Origin: Phytophthora quininea
Lineage: Eukaryota > Oomycota > Peronosporomycetes > Peronosporales > Peronosporaceae
Length of the DNA stretch: 64,000 bases
NCBI GenBank assembly: GCA_011947345.1
Contig: JAAVTG010000845.1
Coordinates: forward strand, 248,001 to 312,000
Direction: 5' to 3'
Below the pieces are notes generated by a model. The model saw only the letters and a program-made list of their open reading frames with translations. It did no database searches and was not told the DNA's origin. Made by a program: the position numbers and the translations under genes. Of this stretch, positions 59,470-64,000 are shown piece by piece (positions within the stretch are counted from its first letter, which is position 1; each line of letters opens with the position of its first letter).

Positions 59470-59542
59470 GAGCAACTGTCAAACGCGGAAGTGCGGAGCT
59501 AAAAATGCGAAAGAGCAGAGTGAAACACCCGGGACGCCGAGT

Positions 59543-61759
59543 ATGGGTGCCGCGTTGGCTTCGCACGAGTTGACAGACCCACGGCACTTGCAGTTGCTGG
59601 GCGAGTACATCGACCACTCCAGAAAAGTAGCGGATGAATGCGCTCGTATCTTCCGAGGCTCGCTCGGAGTGTACGACGACGAGATGAACAGCACTCCTCC
59701 ATCGAATTTGGGGGCTCGCAAGCCCGCGTATTCTCGGCATATCCAGATGCAGCCCTTTGAGGAAGTGTTTGGGATGCTGGTTGCCGACCCAGAGCCTCAC
59801 TTTCGCTTCTTTCATCACGGGAAGATTCCGCCTGCCGACGCCCCCAAGACAAAAGCGGAGGCAACCGTGTGCGCTCACCGCGTTTTCTGCGCGGTGGCGA
59901 TACTCATGAAGGCGGATCTTCACACAAAAATTGATTTTGTGCTCCGGTTGTATGCGGACATCGCGGGGTATTCACTCCCGAGGCCAAGAGTTCACTACTA
60001 AAAGATTTCATCACGACCGTCGAAGGAGTCTTCCAGCTCACCGACCCGATACCGAGCAGCGTGCTAACAACCGTCGAGGTAGGTACCGGTACTTGGGTTT
60101 AACAGGAATTTACCGTCCGTGATGCGATCTAACCTCGACACACTGGTACAGAGAGCATTCTGGAGTGACGAAGCCGACAAGTTGATGACGGTTCTAGAGC
60201 TCTACGATGTTTGCCTGACAAACCCCACATCGGTGCGATGCTGCACAGCATCCACGCGCTTGTCGAAGGTGAGCAGGGCGATCTTTGCTAACTGCAAGCA
60301 CTGTTTCACACGAGAGCTGGCATGACCTGTAGACTTTTCAGCATCGCAACACCGCGAAAAACTCCTTCAGCGCGAGAACAAAGCTCGAGCGCAGCTGCTC
60401 TCGTTGCGCCATGGCGGAGAAAACTCCTCTGTCCGGACAAAAGCAATGGCGCGATCGATGTCTTCCATCATTCTCCCGCGTGGTTCTCTGCTCTGGGACT
60501 TGAAGGTAAACTACCACATCCAACCTTCTGCCCGAAGCTATACAATAACTCGTATATTGTGGCACAATGATGTTTTTAGGCTGGAGACTACGGGAGATTT
60601 TGGCAGCATCCAGAGCTGCTTCAGCTCGAGGCGAGTGACACATGTGCGCATGCGTTGGAATTAATGACGGGAGCCGATGCAACAAGTGCCATGGTAGTAG
60701 AGCGTACTCGAATTGAGCGCGAATGCCTCGGGCTCGTGTCTACCGACAAATTGCTTCAGTGAGTGTGTCTTTGGAAATGGTCGTCTCATCCTGTCGACTT
60801 ACGCATCGCTATCCCATTCAGATACTTCACCCAATTTCTTGTACCTGGCTTCCAGTCAACAACAATGACTAAGGTATATGAACATACTCATGCTCGCGCA
60901 GAGGAAGCAATCCGACAATTTGGCGCAACACCCTGCGTGATCTCGTGCAGTTTTTCGTCACGGAGCGCGCGCCTCAGCTGTGCACTGTTCGCGACGATGA
61001 AGCATTTTTAGCGTGATTACACGTTTTGTCTGTGGAGAAAGCACGGTCGCCGTGGTTCAGGACTACAGTTCATCGCCCGACGCAGTTCTCGGCAGGGTGT
61101 CGGTGTTCGACATCTTGACGTGGCTGCACGAAGACCTGACACTAATGAGTAAGGTGACAGCACTTGCGATTTACACACTCAATCTGGCTAACCTTGGTGC
61201 ATGGGTATACCTACCAATAGAGGGGAAGGAGCGCTGTGCGGTTGCGGCATTTCCTCAATTCTTTTCGCTCCGGCAACAGTCGACTCGATGCCTACTTGTG
61301 CATCCACGTGCGAGGCTTTGGTGGAGATCGCTCTGCGACGACTGTCAGGAATTTTCGTGACAGCAGCGCCAGGCAGCCAGGAGATGAAGGCACTCAGGTG
61401 CGAGTCACGAATGCCTCGCATGATGATGATCATCCTAAGGCCTAATTCCTTGCTTTGCTCTTCACAGCGCCAATACCTTTCGCGATCTCTTTACGGCGAC
61501 TTTCTCCTGTTTGAATTCCAAGGACGGTGAACCTGGCCCGCTACTCCGTTCGGTCGCAGCAAACGCAGCGCTGCTGACACCTGCCTTCGTTGTCTTCCCT
61601 GATACATCCATCGCTAAAGTGGTTTGCGAGATGACAGACAAGCGAACGAGGCGAGTCATCATCCAGCGCCGAGATGGTTTGACTGTGGGGGCAATCCGCG
61701 CTTCCGATATCCTGTTGTTGCTGCTGCAAGCGCAGCACCGGTCGTTAGCCGCAAACTAG
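59543..61759 (+). CDS. CBS-pair protein with helical EF-hand-like N-terminus
   Basis: ATG 59543 (MGAALASHELTDP; possible N-myristoylation). The N-terminal 200 residues are helical with EF-hand-like pairs (ADLHTKIDFVLRLYADI), then RAFWSDEADKLMTVLELYD. A coiled region follows (EKLLQREN...RAQLLSLRHGG). The C-terminal part holds CBS-type segments: STVAVVQDYSSSP..VLGRVSVFDILTWLHED, and near the end DTSIAKVVCEMTDKRTRRVI..GAIRASDILLLL, stop at 61757. Several introns: donors at 60079 and 60269, acceptors at 60150 and about 60343, others further on. One-base breaks at 59965-59968 and 60223-60226. CBS pairs bind adenine nucleotides. Function unknown; the exon joins in 60750-61020 are not resolved. Confidence 0.6.
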
Positions 61760-62324
61760 ACGCAAAGGAAAAGCTCAGGTCATCAACAGGGCCGCATCTG
61801 TCATTTTGTCGGGTCGAAGAGTATGCTGCCGGGGGATTCTCATTGTGAAAGACACGTTGGGCCGACAAGAATGTGGACGAAGGTGTTTCCATGCTGCACC
61901 AGGCCGAAGGGCTCTCCCAGTGAAGAGCCATTCACGAGAGACTCGTGCACGCGCGCCAGCGACCCGTTCACCCTGCTGCACCGACACCAGGCGACAACCC
62001 CGTTATTACCGTTGGTCCGAGTGTGGTGACTAGTCTTCGCCTTCTCCCTCGCAGCACTTCCCCGCCTTTAGATGCTGCTCAAGTGTGTACTGTTGGCGGC
62101 TGGATGTTGAGCAACTCCAGTGGTGGCGACAGCGTTCCCTCGACCAGGAGTAGCATGGTCAGCACGGCAAGCGAGAGCTCAATTGGTTTCCCGGACTAGT
62201 TGTTAGTTGCGGTGGTGTATCAATCAGCTTGATCGACTGAAAATCACATCGGCATCTTGGCTATCTTCATTGTGTTTCAGTCTCAATGTTTTCAGATTGC
62301 TGGCTCAGCTAAGAGGCTCTCACT
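61760..62324. other. Intergenic with unassigned open frame
   Basis: A + frame at 61945-62199 encodes a Ser/Pro-rich stretch ending SSIGFPD. It could be a missed 3' exon of the CBS gene, but no join was found. Otherwise nothing recognised. Confidence 0.3.
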
Positions 62325-63894
62325 CTATTGGACCTCAACGATGAAGTTATTCCGGCGCCCGACACGAACAACCAGCACTTTACCGTCTAGGAGCGTTGCC
62401 GTTTCAACATGTGCGGCTTCGGATTCCACGCGCGCATTATTTAGGTAAACGCCGCCACCCTTAATCAGACGCCGACATTCCGCTGCAAGACATAACAAAC
62501 CAACGTCAGGACTCATTGCAGGCTTTTGTGCCTGCAATGAAAACGCACCTTTCGATTTGGCCGCGCCAATTCGAACGGCAAGATCCACGAGGGGCTGGTC
62601 GACCACCTCAGCACGCGACAGAGAAGTCACGGGGGCATCACCAGCCATGGCAAGCATTTCTCGCGCTGTCAATGGACCGCTCTTCTTCCCAAACAGCAGC
62701 TCCGTCGCATCAAGCGCCGTTTGCAAACCTTGCTGGCCATGCATCATTACAGTAATGTCCTCCGCTAGAAGTTTCTGGGCATAGCGCTTTTCAGGAGCCT
62801 TTTCGTGCTCAGCCACGATCTCACGTATTTCTGCCACATCTCGGAAGGTGAAGCTCTTGAGAAGTTGCTCCACATCGCGGTCGTCGGAGCGAAGGAAGAA
62901 CTGGTAGAAGTCAAACTGGTAACAACGCGTTCAATCATTAGCAGCATACTAACAAGGAAATCGAGACCCACTTACGACAGGCGTCTTCTCGGCGTCCAGC
63001 CAAATGGCGTTGCCCGCAGACTTGCCGTATTTCTCTCCGGTGGCGGTCGTCAAGAGTGACAACGTTGCCCCGAACACGTCCTGTTGATTGTTGCGCCACA
63101 AGGATAAACTGACATCAGGAACTAATTTAGGACGTAGCAAAGCTCATACGACGTTCCCCACCTGCCCCGTGCTCTTACGAACGAGCTCGATACCCGATGC
63201 GATGTTGCCCCACTGGTCGCTGCCGCCGATCTGCGCGACACAGTTATGATTCTTGTAGAGATGCAGGAAGTCGTAGGCCTGGAAGAGCTGGTACGAGAAT
63301 TCGAGGAAGCTGATGCCCTGGTCCGTCGCGAGACGCTTCTTGACACTCTCTCGCTGCAGCATGGCATTCACTCGGAAGTGACTGCGTCGCAACGAAAGCC
63401 AAGCATAAGTCCCCGGCCCATATTTTTATCTACAACCAACTGCCTCACCGCCCAATATCCCGCATCCACGTGACCGCCGACATGCTCGTGTGCCACTCGG
63501 CATTGTTGCAGATGACCGCGCCCGTGTGCGGGTCATCAAAGTCCAGCACGGCCTGGAGCCCCGAGGCGATTTGCTCGGCGTTGCGCCGCACCGTCTCGTC
63601 CTGCAGCAGCACGCGCTCCTCGCTCTTGCCGCTCGGGTCTCCGATCATGCCCGTGGCGCCGCCCACCAGCAGTATCGGGCGCAGGCCGGCACGCTGGAAG
63701 TGGCGCAGCGCGATGCCCTGCAGCAGGTTGCCCAAGTGCAGCGAGTCGGCCGTGGGGTCGAAGCCGCAGTACACGGCCGGCACCTTGTTGGCATGGCCCC
63801 GGAGCAGCAGTTGGTCTAGCGAGCGGCCCGCGTCCTGGTGGGTCAGCGCCGCCAGCATGCCGCGGCCACGCAGAGCCGACAGCGCCTTGCTCAT
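62325..63894 (-). CDS. YARS2: Tyrosyl-tRNA synthetase, bacterial/mitochondrial type
   Basis: Charges tRNA-Tyr with tyrosine; of the bacterial type used in mitochondria. Four exons: 63449-63894, 63162-63381, 62976-63080 and 62325-62915. All introns are GT-AG, and exon lengths sum to 454 codons without a frame break. The ATG at 63894 gives [17 protein letters not shown]. Class I motif HLGN (HIGH) lies in [36 protein letters not shown] binds [21 protein letters not shown] is the tyrosine pocket; KYGKS is the KMSKS loop. The C-terminus has an S4 RNA-binding domain ([18 protein letters not shown]), typical of bacterial TyrRS. A clear mitochondrial leader is not evident, so import is inferred from the family. 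Upstream sequence to 64000 shows no other gene. Confidence 0.93.
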
Positions 63895-64000
63895 TCTGTG
63901 GATGATCTTGCGGCTGGAGTGAAACAAAAAGTCACTATAGCGGGGAAATGACCAGCAACAGTAAAGTGATGCATCGATTGCTACAAGGCTGCCAGGAGCA

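Noticed and set aside
1..64000. CRISPR arrays, operons or prokaryotic origin
   Set aside because: Spliceosomal introns, a eukaryotic tRNA with A/B boxes, LTR retrotransposons and eukaryote-only proteins rule this out, and no spaced direct-repeat array was seen.

Overview
This window looks like nuclear DNA of an oomycete, most likely Phytophthora or a close relative. The evidence is: short GT-AG introns of about 60-85 nt in GC3-rich genes; a core promoter resembling the oomycete initiator at 4895; a secreted RXLR-like protein with an EER motif plus a decayed RXLR-like remnant; and a dense nested set of Ty3/gypsy, DIRS-like, MULE, hAT and Tc1-like elements. No species can be named from the sequence alone.

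Layout. (1) 1-18000 is gene-dense: RXLR-like remnant (-), ClC-family chloride channel (-), GMC oxidoreductase 1 (+), a 79-residue unknown (-), a Gln-rich/Cys-rich/PDZ protein (-), a secreted RXLR-like protein (+), Timeless (-), an RGS-RGS-DENN protein (-) and, divergent from it, the SDH assembly factor SDHAF3 (+). (2) 18000-51200 is repeat-rich: a Tc1/mariner-like transposase cut by an 868-bp TIR element, a hAT-like remnant, an ACTC microsatellite, a tRNA-Val, a DIRS-like tyrosine-recombinase retroelement split by a young Ty3/gypsy chromovirus, a MULE with a Ulp1-type protease, a second truncated gypsy element, a second copy of the TIR element, and an unclassified DDE-like transposase. (3) 51200-64000 is gene-dense again: an unknown coding tail, GMC oxidoreductase 2 (-), calnexin (-), proteasome beta-4 (+), a ZCCHC10-like zinc-knuckle protein (-), a MATE transporter (-), a CBS-pair protein (+) and mitochondrial/bacterial-type tyrosyl-tRNA synthetase (-).

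The genes do not form one pathway. They are housekeeping functions (replication fork protection, respiratory assembly, ER folding, proteolysis, mitochondrial translation), ion and solute transport, small-GTPase/G-protein signalling and one predicted effector, so this is ordinary genome content around a transposon island. Divergent pairs with short shared promoters are RGS-DENN/SDHAF3, calnexin/PSMB4 and MATE/CBS protein.

A caution for anyone using the annotation: at least twenty otherwise conserved reading frames break by exactly one base inside or next to a mononucleotide run (mostly missing C, G, A or T). The pattern points to base-calling indels in the assembly rather than to pseudogenes, so genes listed as frame-broken are probably intact in the organism.
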